64,000 nt of DNA from Halobacillus litoralis (GTDB taxonomy: Bacteria; Bacillota; Bacilli; Bacillales; Halobacillaceae). This document shows positions 56,504 to 64,000 of this stretch, one piece after another. The stretch is taken from contig NZ_JAIVAJ010000001.1 of NCBI RefSeq assembly GCF_020171725.1, positions 124,001 to 188,000 on the forward strand. The letters are read 5' to 3'. The notes beneath the pieces were generated by a model. It had not been told where the DNA came from. It ran no database searches and worked only from the letters and a program-made list of their open reading frames with translations. The stretch's first letter is position 1; each line of letters starts with the position of its first letter. The translations under genes were made by a program, and so were the position numbers.

Positions 56504-57283
56504 TTAGTTCGTACGAAGTTTCTGAAGTTCTACAAGGAAGTTATTGTTCAAGACTTTAATATATGTCCCTTTCATGCCTAGAGAACGCGATTCAATGACG
56601 CCAGCACTTTCAAGCTTACGAAGTGCGTTCACGATGACAGAACGCGTAATGCCTACACGGTCTGCGATTTTACTCGCGACCAGCAACCCTTCGTTTCCGT
56701 CAAGCTCTTCGAAAATGTGTTCAATGGCTTCAAGTTCACTGTAGGAAAGTGAGCTGATTGCCATCTGCACGACCGCTTTACTGCGCGCTTCCTGTTCGAT
56801 CTCTTCGGTTTTCTCATGAAGGATTTCCATACCGACAACCGTAGCACCGTATTCGGCAAGCAGAAGGTCGTCATCCTGGAAGCTTCCGTCTAAACGGCTG
56901 AGAATCAGTGTACCAAGACGCTGACCGCCTCCGATGATCGGAACAATCGTTGTAAGTCCGTTTTCGAACAGCTCACGGTTCTCAACAGGGAACGCTGTAT
57001 ATTCGCTGTCAATGTCGATGTCAGGCGTCGTTTCCTGAATGTTGAATAGATTCTGTGTGTACTCCTGTGGGAACTGACGCTCTGAAAGCATAGCCTTCAT
57101 GCGTTCGTTCTCAATCTCCTGTCGGATGGCAAAGCCTAGTAGCTTACCACGGCGGCTGAGAATGAATGTGTTGGCGCCAATGGCGTCACGAAGCGTAGCG
57201 GACATATCGTTAAAGTCCACGGACTTCCCGGTCGTTTTTTGTAGCATAGCGTTGATGCTTCTTGCTCTGTCTAGTAATTTCAT
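56504..57283 (-). CDS. codY: GTP- and branched-chain amino acid-sensing global repressor CodY
   Basis: 259 aa. N-terminal GAF domain binding Ile/Val/Leu (about 1-155) and C-terminal winged helix (about 170-259, [31 protein letters not shown]). Controls nutrient-limitation genes, including motility in B. subtilis. Last gene of the xerC-hslV-hslU-codY operon; GAGGAGG precedes the ATG. Confidence 0.98.
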   Translation of the reverse strand: MKLLDRARSINAMLQKTTGKSVDFNDMSATLRDAIGANTFILSRRGKLLGFAIRQEIENERMKAMLSERQFPQEYTQNLFNIQETTPDIDIDSEYTAFPVENRELFENGLTTIVPIIGGGQRLGTLILSRLDGSFQDDDLLLAEYGATVVGMEILHEKTEEIEQEARSKAVVQMAISSLSYSELEAIEHIFEELDGNEGLLVASKIADRVGITRSVIVNALRKLESAGVIESRSLGMKGTYIKVLNNNFLVELQKLRTN

Positions 57284-57302
57284 GTTTGTCTCCTCCTCTG
57301 GA

Positions 57303-58703
57303 TTAAAGAATGAATCGGCTTAAGTCTTTGTTTTTAACAATTGATGATAGTTTGCTGTCAACATATTGTGGTGTAATTTCGATTGTTTCCATTGTGACGT
57401 CCGTTGCTTCGAACGATAGGTCTTCCAGAAGCTTCTCGAGGATGGTATGCAGCCTGCGGGCCCCGATGTTGTCGGTCTCCTGATTCACTTCATGTGCGAT
57501 TTCTGCGAGTCTAGTGATAGCATCGTCAGAAAATTCCACCTTTATACCTTCAACTTCCAAAAGTGCTTTATATTGTTTCAACAGGGCGTTGGATGGTTCG
57601 ATCAAAATGTTCTTGAAATCTTCGACCGTGAGCTTGTTCAGCTCTACGCGGATCGGGAACCGGCCCTGAAGCTCCGGAATCAAGTCAGACGGCTTCGCCA
57701 TGTGGAAGGCGCCGGCCGCAATGAATAGGATGTGATCGGTCGAGACAGGTCCATACTTCGTTACTACAGTAGATCCTTCTACGATCGGCAGGATATCACG
57801 CTGGACCCCTTCACGGGATACATTTCCCTGCTGCTCTCCTTTTGCCGCGACTTTATCAATTTCGTCAATAAAGATCATTCCGGACTGTTCCACTTTTTCA
57901 ACTGCTTCCTGCCCGACTTCGTCCATATCGACGAGCTTGCCCGCTTCCTCCTGCGTCAGCACTTTACGCGCTTCTGAGACAGGAAGCCTGCGCTTCTTCT
58001 TCTTTTTCGGCATGAACTGACTGAAGGCATCCTGCATGTTCATCCCCATCTGTTCCATGCCCGAACCTTGCAGCATGTCAAACATGGAGGACTGGGATTC
58101 TTCGACATCAACGGAAACCATGCGGTCTTCAAGCTCACCCATATCGAGCTGCTGACGAATTCGACTTCTCTTCGTCTCAATCTCTGCTTCTTCCTGGTCC
58201 TGAGACGAATCTGTCGTGTCCTGCTGGTTCGTTTGGTTGAAGAACATTTCCAGCGGGTTCTTGAAGTTGTTGGACTGCTTCTTCTTAGAAGGCACGAGTA
58301 ACTTGACCAGACGCTTGTTCGCCTGCTCCTCGGCGCGGTCTTTCACCGCCTCCATCTTCTCTTCTTTCACCATTCGAACAGACATTTCGACAAGATCGCG
58401 AACCATGGATTCAACGTCGCGCCCTACATACCCGACTTCCGTGAACTTTGTTGCTTCCACTTTGACAAAAGGGGCTCCGACAAGCTTAGCCAGTCGGCGA
58501 GCGATTTCTGTCTTCCCGACACCAGTCGGACCCATCATTAATATATTTTTCGGCACGATCTCATCTCGGATATCATCATTGAGCTGCATGCGGCGATATC
58601 GGTTTCTGAGCGCAATGGCTACCGATTTCTTCGCGCTGGTCTGTCCGATGATATATTGGTCGAGCTTTTCTACGATCTGCTTAGGGGTTAAATTCAGTGA
58701 CAT
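57303..58703 (-). CDS. hslU: HslU (ClpY) AAA+ ATPase of the HslVU protease
   Basis: 466 aa unfoldase. Walker [19 protein letters not shown], pore loop [19 protein letters not shown] domain (about 110-245), Walker [12 protein letters not shown], sensor [22 protein letters not shown], and C-terminal DLSRFIL that activates HslV. 11 nt after hslV. Confidence 0.98.
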   Translation of the reverse strand: MSLNLTPKQIVEKLDQYIIGQTSAKKSVAIALRNRYRRMQLNDDIRDEIVPKNILMMGPTGVGKTEIARRLAKLVGAPFVKVEATKFTEVGYVGRDVESMVRDLVEMSVRMVKEEKMEAVKDRAEEQANKRLVKLLVPSKKKQSNNFKNPLEMFFNQTNQQDTTDSSQDQEEAEIETKRSRIRQQLDMGELEDRMVSVDVEESQSSMFDMLQGSGMEQMGMNMQDAFSQFMPKKKKKRRLPVSEARKVLTQEEAGKLVDMDEVGQEAVEKVEQSGMIFIDEIDKVAAKGEQQGNVSREGVQRDILPIVEGSTVVTKYGPVSTDHILFIAAGAFHMAKPSDLIPELQGRFPIRVELNKLTVEDFKNILIEPSNALLKQYKALLEVEGIKVEFSDDAITRLAEIAHEVNQETDNIGARRLHTILEKLLEDLSFEATDVTMETIEITPQYVDSKLSSIVKNKDLSRFIL

Positions 58704-58714
58704 GATACGCCTCC

Positions 58715-59257
58715 TTACTCGAGTACCTCGAGAACGATTTGGTCATTGGTAAATACACAGATCTCTCCGGCGATTTCCAGTGCCGCTTTGGCAATCTGTT
58801 CCGCAGATTGATCAGGTGAATAACGCTTCAGAGCACGCCCTGCACTCAAGGCGAAGTTCCCACCGGATCCGATTGCAAGAATTCCATCATCCGGTTCTAT
58901 AACTTCCCCAGTACCTGATACGAGAAACATGTTTTCTTTATCCATGACGATCAGCATCGCTTCCAGTTTTCTAAGTACGCGGTCGCTGCGCCACTCTTTC
59001 GCAAGCTCTACAGAAGCCCTAGCAAGGTTTCCGTCATAGGCTTCAAGCTTTCCTTCGAACTTTTCGAAAAGGGTGAAGGCATCTGCCACAGATCCTGCAA
59101 ACCCGGCCAGAACTTGATTATTGAACAGGCGGCGGACTTTCTTTGCCGTATGCTTCATGACGACTTGATTGCCAAGCGTCACCTGTCCATCACCGCTCAT
59201 GGCACTCTTACCATTATGCTGTACAGCGAAAATCGTCGTTGCATGAAATTGCTCCAT
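58715..59257 (-). CDS. hslV: HslV (ClpQ) peptidase subunit
   Basis: 180 aa N-terminal nucleophile protease, beta-subunit proteasome fold. The N-terminus is [20 protein letters not shown]; the consensus catalytic Thr is residue 7, preceded by six residues. The B. subtilis orthologue exposes Ser2, which is Glu here. [20 protein letters not shown] and [14 protein letters not shown] are conserved. ATG 59257 is fixed by GAGGTGAAAAG and there is no closer in-frame start. Confidence 0.96.
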   Translation of the reverse strand: MEQFHATTIFAVQHNGKSAMSGDGQVTLGNQVVMKHTAKKVRRLFNNQVLAGFAGSVADAFTLFEKFEGKLEAYDGNLARASVELAKEWRSDRVLRKLEAMLIVMDKENMFLVSGTGEVIEPDDGILAIGSGGNFALSAGRALKRYSPDQSAEQIAKAALEIAGEICVFTNDQIVLEVLE

Positions 59258-59266
59258 CTTTTCACC

Positions 59267-60157
59267 TCATTTATTCGCTCTTGGATGGCTGTTCATGTAA
59301 ACATGACGAAGCCGATCCTTTGATACGTGCGTGTATATTTGAGTCGATGACAACTGATCGTGCCCCAGCAGCTCCTGTACAGAACGGAGATCCGCTCCGG
59401 CATTCAATAGATGAGTAGCGAAAGAGTGCCTGAGCTTGTGCGGATGGATATCCGATGTCAAGGCTGTCTTTTCCACCATCTTGTTTAAGATCAGTCGCAC
59501 ACCGCGGGCTGTTAATGGCCCGCCTTTTGCATTCAAAAATAGTTGTGTCGTGTCTTTATTGCTTTTCTGTAGAAGTTTAGAGCGTCCATCCTCTATATAG
59601 CGCTTCAGTGCCTGGTAAGCCATGTCACCAAACGGAACGTAGCGCTCTTTGTTTCCTTTTCCATGAACAAGTAGTGTCGATAAGGAGAAATCAAAGTCAG
59701 ACAGCTCTACTTGAGTACATTCGCTCACTCGGATCCCGGTACCATAAAGCAATTCAAGAATCGCCTGGTTTCTCTGTCCGAGAGGATCGTTGACATCACT
59801 AACAGTAAAAAGCTCCTGTAACTCTTCTTCATAAAAGAATTCAGGAATCGGCTTTTCGGCCTTTGGTAAAGATACGTTTAAGAATGGATTTTGTTTCACA
59901 ATTTCTTCGCGCTCCAGGAAACGATAGAAGCTTCGCAAGGATGATACCTTTCTGGATACGGACCTTCTTGAGAGACCTTTCTCATACATCCGGGATAGAA
60001 AGATGCGGATATCCGAATACTCGCATTGATCCACAGTTAGATGCTCTGCCTCCATGAAGTGTGAGAATTCTTCAATATCCAGCTTGTAGTGCTCCACCGT
60101 CAAAGGAGATGCGTTCTTCTCGATCTGTAAATATTCAAGAAATAAGGATGTATACAT
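59267..60157 (-). CDS. xerC: Tyrosine recombinase XerC (CodV)
   Basis: 296 aa chromosome-dimer resolution recombinase acting at dif with XerD. SAM-like N-terminal core-binding domain (about 1-85) and catalytic domain with Arg in YGTGIRVSEC, Lys in HGKGNKERYVP, HKLRHSFATHLLNAG, LGHDQLSSTQIYTHV (nucleophile Tyr). ATG 60157 follows AAAGGAG. First gene of the operon ending in codY. Confidence 0.96.
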   Translation of the reverse strand: MYTSLFLEYLQIEKNASPLTVEHYKLDIEEFSHFMEAEHLTVDQCEYSDIRIFLSRMYEKGLSRRSVSRKVSSLRSFYRFLEREEIVKQNPFLNVSLPKAEKPIPEFFYEEELQELFTVSDVNDPLGQRNQAILELLYGTGIRVSECTQVELSDFDFSLSTLLVHGKGNKERYVPFGDMAYQALKRYIEDGRSKLLQKSNKDTTQLFLNAKGGPLTARGVRLILNKMVEKTALTSDIHPHKLRHSFATHLLNAGADLRSVQELLGHDQLSSTQIYTHVSKDRLRHVYMNSHPRANK

Positions 60158-60192
60158 ACCGCTCTCTCCTTTACCCTCAGCAAGGCGTTTAA

Positions 60193-60222
60193 ATTTTATC
60201 ACATTTCAAACAGCGATCACAA
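60193..60222 (-). promoter_or_regulatory. Secondary promoter candidate for xerC
   Basis: TTGTGA (60217-60222), 18-bp spacer, TAAAAT (60193-60198), about 36 nt before the xerC start. Weaker than the upstream consensus promoter. Confidence 0.4.
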
Positions 60223-60332
60223 TGCCTTTAACAAAAATGTAACAAAATTCTGAATTGTTTCCAACTATAATCACTTCAGCGATGTGCTGAACGGTGTCGA
60301 AATATGTCAAGTATGTAGACTAACAAAGCGTA

Positions 60333-60361
60333 ATTATAGCGGTCCACTATTTCAGTGTCAA
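60333..60361 (-). promoter_or_regulatory. Perfect-consensus sigma-A promoter upstream of xerC-hslVU-codY
   Basis: TTGACA (60356-60361), exactly 17 bp, TATAAT (60333-60338) on the minus strand. Predicts a start near 60326 and a 170-nt leader before xerC. The leader contains a 6-bp hairpin TTCAGC/GCTGAA (60273-60289) and an imperfect palindrome AACAATTCAGAATTTTGTT (60241-60259). The rest of the 60158-60522 gap holds the topA terminator and no gene that I can support. Confidence 0.85.
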
Positions 60362-60471
60362 TGTAAAAATACGGTGTTACGCGTTTTTGGGTGAAAAATC
60401 CTTGTGTTTTCCTTCTCATGCACAATCTTATTCTACAAACGTAGGGACGTATCGAGCGTTTTAAACCGATT

Positions 60472-60510
60472 AAAAAGGGTCTATAACTAACAGCATAGTC
60501 ATAGACCCTT
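60472..60510 (-). terminator. Rho-independent terminator of topA
   Basis: AAGGGTCTAT/ATAGACCCTT, a perfect 10-bp stem (60475-60484 / 60501-60510) with a 16-nt loop and a U-tract on the minus strand, 13 nt after the topA stop. Confidence 0.85.
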
Positions 60511-60522
60511 CTCATTATAACT

Positions 60523-62604
60523 TTATACTTGTTGTTCTTCCTTGTAATCACAGCTTGTACACTGGATTTGTGTCCCTTTCTTCTGTTTCTTCTCGACAAG
60601 AAGAGACTCACACTTCGGACATGGCCTTGTAATCGGCTTGTCCCAGGAGATAAAGTCACAATCCGGATAACGTTCACAACCGAAGAATTTACGGTTCTTT
60701 TTACTCTTACGCTCTACGACTTCGCCTTTTTGACACTTCGGACACGTCACATCGATCTTCTTCAAGATTGGCTTCGTATTCCGACACTCCGGGAAGTTGC
60801 TGCAGGCGAGGAACTTTCCGTAACGGCCCATCTTATAGACCATTTCATGACCGCACTTCTCGCAGTCGATGCCGGCAGGCTCATCTTTGATTTCGATTTC
60901 TTCCATTTCTTTCTCGGCTGTCGTCAACCGAGGTTCAAATTCTTTATAGAATTCGCTGATGATATCATGCCAGTCCTGCTCACCATCTTCAACGGAGTCC
61001 AAGTCATCCTCCATATCCTTCGTGAAGGCTGCATCAATGATCTCAGGGAAGTATTCCTTCAACTGCTCGAGCACAATTTCGCCAAGTTCAGTCGGGACGA
61101 AACGCTTATTATCAAGCGCAACGTAACCACGCCTTTGAATGGTGTCAAGCGTTGGGGCATACGTAGAAGGTCTTCCGATACCGAGTTCCTCAAGCGTCCG
61201 CACAAGACGTGCTTCTGTGTAACGCGGAGGCGGTTGAGTGAAGTGCTGGTTCGGCTTGATTTCTTCTGCTTTGACCGTCATGCCCTCTTCGATGTGTGGA
61301 AGGAGTTTGTCTTTCTCCTTTTTATTGTCATCGTTTCCTTCGACATAGACTTTCATAAATCCTTTGAATTTCACTTCAGAGCCCGTTGCACGGAATTCGA
61401 CTCCCTCGTTCAACATGTGAACGGTCATCGTATCCAGTACGGCAGGAGCCATCTGGCTTGAGATGAAACGATCCCAGATCAGCTTGTACAGGCGGTGTTG
61501 ATCTCGGGATAGGACGCTCTTCATAGACTTCGGATCACGCATGGCGGACGTTGGACGTACCGCTTCGTGAGCATCCTGTGCTCCGTCTTTTTTCTTAGAA
61601 GGTTTGTCTTTGCCCTTGCCTAAAAATTCTTGTCCGTATGTTTCTTCTACATAATTTTTCGCATCTTCTTTCGCTGAGTTGGAAAGACGGGTAGAGTCGG
61701 TACGCATGTAGGTAATAAGACCCGTCGTGCCTTGTTTTCCACCTAAGTCGATTCCTTCGTAAAGCTGTTGCGCAATCATCATTGTCTTCTTGGCACGGAA
61801 GTTGAGTTTCCTTGCTGCTTCCTGCTGAAGTGATGACGTAGTAAAAGGTAGGGATGGGTTTCGTCTGCGTTCCCTTTTGTTCACTTTATCGACCTTGAAC
61901 TCGTCTCCGTTCATGCGCTCTTGGATTTTCTTCACGTCATCTTCGGATTTGAGTTCAGCTTTCTTTCCGTCGACACCGTAGAATGAACCTTCGAAAGGCT
62001 CTTTATCCTTAAGGAAGTCGCCTTCGATTGTCCAATATTCTTCCGGCTCAAAGCTGTTAATTTCGTTCTCACGGTCGATAATAATTTTCACCGCGACCGA
62101 TTGAACTCGACCTGCGCTCAAGCCCTTTTTCACTTTCTTCCATAGTATAGGGCTGATGTTGTATCCGACCAGGCGGTCCAGGATTCTTCTCGCCTGTTGT
62201 GCGTTGACCAAATCAGAGTTGATCGAACGAGGCTGCTTGAACGAGTCTTTAATCGCTTCTTTGGTGATCTCATTGAATACGACGCGGCAATCTGATGTCT
62301 CATCAATACCAAGACTGTGAGCCAGGTGCCAGGCAATCGCTTCCCCTTCACGGTCGGGGTCGGCTGCGAGATAGACTTTCTTTGCTTTCTTTGCAGCGGT
62401 TTTCAATTCTTTTAATACAGGGCCTTTACCCCGAATAGTAATGTACTTTGGTTCAAACTCATTTTCAACGTCGACGCCCATTTGACTTTTCGGTAAATCA
62501 CGGACGTGTCCGAGTGATGCTTTCACTTTATATTTTTTTCCAAGGTATCGTTCAATCGTCTTCGCTTTCGCTGGTGATTCAACGATGACTAGATAATCTG
62601 CCAT
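60523..62604 (-). CDS. topA: DNA topoisomerase I
   Basis: 693 aa type IA enzyme relaxing negative supercoils. TOPRIM domain ([35 protein letters not shown]), active-site Tyr in [14 protein letters not shown], and three C-terminal C4 zinc fingers beginning [33 protein letters not shown] and [11 protein letters not shown] 62604 with GGGAGG upstream. Terminated before the xerC operon; trmFO does not follow. Confidence 0.98.
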   Translation of the reverse strand: MADYLVIVESPAKAKTIERYLGKKYKVKASLGHVRDLPKSQMGVDVENEFEPKYITIRGKGPVLKELKTAAKKAKKVYLAADPDREGEAIAWHLAHSLGIDETSDCRVVFNEITKEAIKDSFKQPRSINSDLVNAQQARRILDRLVGYNISPILWKKVKKGLSAGRVQSVAVKIIIDRENEINSFEPEEYWTIEGDFLKDKEPFEGSFYGVDGKKAELKSEDDVKKIQERMNGDEFKVDKVNKRERRRNPSLPFTTSSLQQEAARKLNFRAKKTMMIAQQLYEGIDLGGKQGTTGLITYMRTDSTRLSNSAKEDAKNYVEETYGQEFLGKGKDKPSKKKDGAQDAHEAVRPTSAMRDPKSMKSVLSRDQHRLYKLIWDRFISSQMAPAVLDTMTVHMLNEGVEFRATGSEVKFKGFMKVYVEGNDDNKKEKDKLLPHIEEGMTVKAEEIKPNQHFTQPPPRYTEARLVRTLEELGIGRPSTYAPTLDTIQRRGYVALDNKRFVPTELGEIVLEQLKEYFPEIIDAAFTKDMEDDLDSVEDGEQDWHDIISEFYKEFEPRLTTAEKEMEEIEIKDEPAGIDCEKCGHEMVYKMGRYGKFLACSNFPECRNTKPILKKIDVTCPKCQKGEVVERKSKKNRKFFGCERYPDCDFISWDKPITRPCPKCESLLVEKKQKKGTQIQCTSCDYKEEQQV

Positions 62605-62669
62605 AATGCTTCCTCCCATAGAGGTGTTTTCAATTTTTTCTAACTGATGCATAAAGTAAATCTTCCCTA

Positions 62670-62698
62670 TTATTAAATAGATTGAAACCGTTTGTCAA
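62670..62698 (-). promoter_or_regulatory. Candidate sigma-A promoter of topA
   Basis: TTGACA (62693-62698), 17-bp spacer, TAATAA (62670-62675). Perfect -35 with an imperfect -10. Confidence 0.6.
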
Positions 62699-62767
62699 AC
62701 ATTCAATCAAGACTTTTGATATGGGAGTATTGCCAAAACCCTTGTTCTGAAGCCGTTTTCAACACTT

Positions 62768-63646
62768 TTATTCAAATTTTTCTGACCACTCTGAAAGTAT
62801 GTCCTCTGCCCTGTGAACGAGCTTCGCCCCGTCATTAATCATCTGGTGGCACCCTTCACTTGTTGGGGACCCTGGACGTCCGGGCATAGCAAAAATATTC
62901 CTCCCCTGCTCTAGGGCCTGATCGACGGTAATGAGAGACCCGCTCCTTACTCTCGCCTCTACGACAAACGTCGACAAAGTCAACCCCGAAATCAGCCGGT
63001 TGCGCTCTGGAAAATGGTACTTTTTCGGCTTACGATCGGGCGGATATTCGCTTATGACTAAATGGTCTCGAGCCAGTTTTTCGTATAATGGGATGTCGTT
63101 TCTTGGATAAATGTGTTCGAACCCGGAACCGAGTACGGCGATGGTCTTACTTCCATGATCGATTGCAAGGTGATGAGCGTATTGATCAACGCCCTTTGCC
63201 ATGCCACTCACTACAGTGTAGCCTTTACTCAGTATGGGACTTAAAATGTATTTCATAGCTGGAAAAGCGTCGCCTGACGGGGTTCTCGTGCCGATGACGC
63301 TGAGAGATGAGGGGGTGTGCATGAGGAGAGGGTCCCCTTGAATATAAAGCATGAGAGGCGGATCTGGAATCGTCTTTAAAAGCGGTGGGAACAGAGAGTC
63401 ATAGAAGGGGATCATATGATAATCAGAGTAAAAAATGTCGACTTTCTTCATTATATAAGGGTCATGTATGTGATGGTGGATCAGAGCGGATCGTTCAAGA
63501 GGGATTTTCAAGTGGTAGGATAGATCTTCTTTTGACATTTCAAAGATTTCAATAAGGTCTGGATTCAGTCTGAAGCATTTCTTCAATAGAGGTCGGGTCA
63601 CGTTCGGGGAATGGTGCAGGACGGCGAGCCGTTTTGTCAGATTCAT
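62768..63646 (-). CDS. dprA: DNA processing protein DprA (Smf)
   Basis: 292 aa ssDNA-binding RecA loader for natural transformation. A short N-terminal SAM-like part precedes the Rossmann DprA domain (about 80-285; VIGTRTPSGDAFPAM, VVSGMAKGVDQYAHHLAID, AVLGSGFEHIYPRND, ISEYPPDRKPKKYHFPERNR, MPGRPGSPTSEGCHQMINDG). ATG 63646 follows AGAGGA. Between sucD and topA as in B. subtilis. Confidence 0.96.
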   Translation of the reverse strand: MNLTKRLAVLHHSPNVTRPLLKKCFRLNPDLIEIFEMSKEDLSYHLKIPLERSALIHHHIHDPYIMKKVDIFYSDYHMIPFYDSLFPPLLKTIPDPPLMLYIQGDPLLMHTPSSLSVIGTRTPSGDAFPAMKYILSPILSKGYTVVSGMAKGVDQYAHHLAIDHGSKTIAVLGSGFEHIYPRNDIPLYEKLARDHLVISEYPPDRKPKKYHFPERNRLISGLTLSTFVVEARVRSGSLITVDQALEQGRNIFAMPGRPGSPTSEGCHQMINDGAKLVHRAEDILSEWSEKFE

Positions 63647-63666
63647 AAGGTTCCTCTTTTCATAGA

Positions 63667-63700
63667 GAAGAAACCGTGCCATTAGCTGACACGGTTCTTC
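63667..63700 (-). terminator. Weak terminator-like hairpin after sucD
   Basis: GAAGAACCGTG/CACGGTTTCTTC with one bulge, 13 nt after the sucD stop; no real U-tract follows, so termination may be inefficient. Confidence 0.4.
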
Positions 63701-63712
63701 CTTGATTTTCGC

Positions 63713-64000
63713 TTAGTGCGTTTTACATTTTTCAAAAAGGTTCTCTTTTTTCAGGACGTTGATCAACGTTTCACCCATGACGGATGGTGTTTCAGCGACT
63801 TCGATTCCGCACTCGTTCATGACACGGATTTTCTCATCAGCTGTTCCTTTACCACCAGAAATAATCGCACCGGCGTGGCCCATGCGTTTTCCTGGAGGAG
63901 CTGTACGACCACCGATAAAGCCGACAACAGGCTTGTTCATGTTGGCTTTAACCCATTCCGCTGCTTCCTCTTCTGCTGTACCACCGATTTCACCGATCAT
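63713..64000 (-). CDS. sucD: Succinyl-CoA synthetase alpha subunit (partial, N-terminus off right edge)
   Basis: C-terminal 95 residues of the ADP-forming succinate-CoA ligase alpha subunit (TCA cycle). [40 protein letters not shown] and GKGTADEKI are diagnostic. The ATG at the edge is internal to the protein, not its start. Confidence 0.96.
   Translation of the reverse strand: MIGEIGGTAEEEAAEWVKANMNKPVVGFIGGRTAPPGKRMGHAGAIISGGKGTADEKIRVMNECGIEVAETPSVMGETLINVLKKENLFEKCKTH

Noticed and set aside
59267..60157. Tyrosine recombinase as a sign of an integrated element
   Set aside because: Synteny with hslV-hslU-codY and all XerC motifs identify the housekeeping chromosome-dimer resolvase; no flanking att repeats or phage genes.
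60276..60677. 133-codon minus-strand frame spanning the topA end and the promoter gap, in the place of trmFO
   Set aside because: It overlaps topA in another frame, the topA terminator and a consensus promoter, and shows no resemblance to TrmFO or a remnant of it.
60529..61461. 310-codon plus-strand open frame antisense to topA
   Set aside because: Lies entirely opposite the TopA zinc-finger and core coding region; no homology or start signals.

Overview
This window is a chromosomal core segment of a low-GC Gram-positive, endospore-forming, flagellated bacterium of the family Bacillaceae. Gene order follows the Bacillus subtilis block sucD-dprA-topA-codV-clpQY-codY-flgB...swrB-rpsB-tsf-pyrH-frr-uppS-cdsA-dxr-rseP-proS-polC-rimP-nusA-ylxRQ-infB-ylxP-rbfA-truB-ribF-rpsO-pnp-ylxY-ymxH-dpaAB almost gene for gene. 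Acidic surface-exposed proteins (for example the hook protein) and the sequence character suggest a moderately halophilic genus such as Halobacillus or a relative; this is inference. Every gene I can support lies on the minus strand, so transcription runs from high to low coordinates.

Read in the direction of transcription: the C-terminal end of sucD enters at the right edge, followed by dprA and topA. A 365-bp gap follows, containing the topA terminator and a perfect-consensus sigma-A promoter; trmFO, which usually sits here, is absent. Next is xerC-hslV-hslU-codY, closed by a strong terminator. A roughly 26-kb flagellar/chemotaxis operon then runs from flgB (56146) to a SwrB-like gene (26875). 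It encodes rod, MS-ring, switch, export apparatus, hook cap, hook-length control, hook, stator-associated and chemotaxis proteins and sigma-D. Relative to B. subtilis it carries extra genes: a TIGR02530-like protein between flgD and flgE, a FapA/DUF342 protein, and two small uncharacterised ORFs near sigD.

After this come rpsB-tsf (strong promoter, internal terminators), pyrH-frr, uppS-cdsA-dxr-rseP, proS and polC. The rimP-nusA-ylxR-ylxQ-infB-ylxP-rbfA translation operon follows, with a strong promoter and a roughly 250-nt structured leader. truB-ribF, rpsO, pnp and ylxY-ymxH come next (mlpA, normally between ylxY and ymxH, is missing). The window ends with the dipicolinate synthase genes dpaA-dpaB behind a sequence that matches the sigma-K promoter consensus exactly.

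The genes cover spore cortex/DPA metabolism, RNA decay and translation, cell-envelope precursor synthesis, intramembrane proteolysis, and motility with its nutritional regulator CodY immediately upstream. I saw no mobile element, CRISPR array, tRNA, rRNA, defence island or biosynthetic cluster, and no convincing undescribed multi-gene system. The points worth a second look are the small extra ORFs in the flagellar operon, the rimP leader, the missing mlpA and trmFO, the degenerate YlxY active site, the extended HslV N-terminus and the candidate CodY boxes upstream of flgB.
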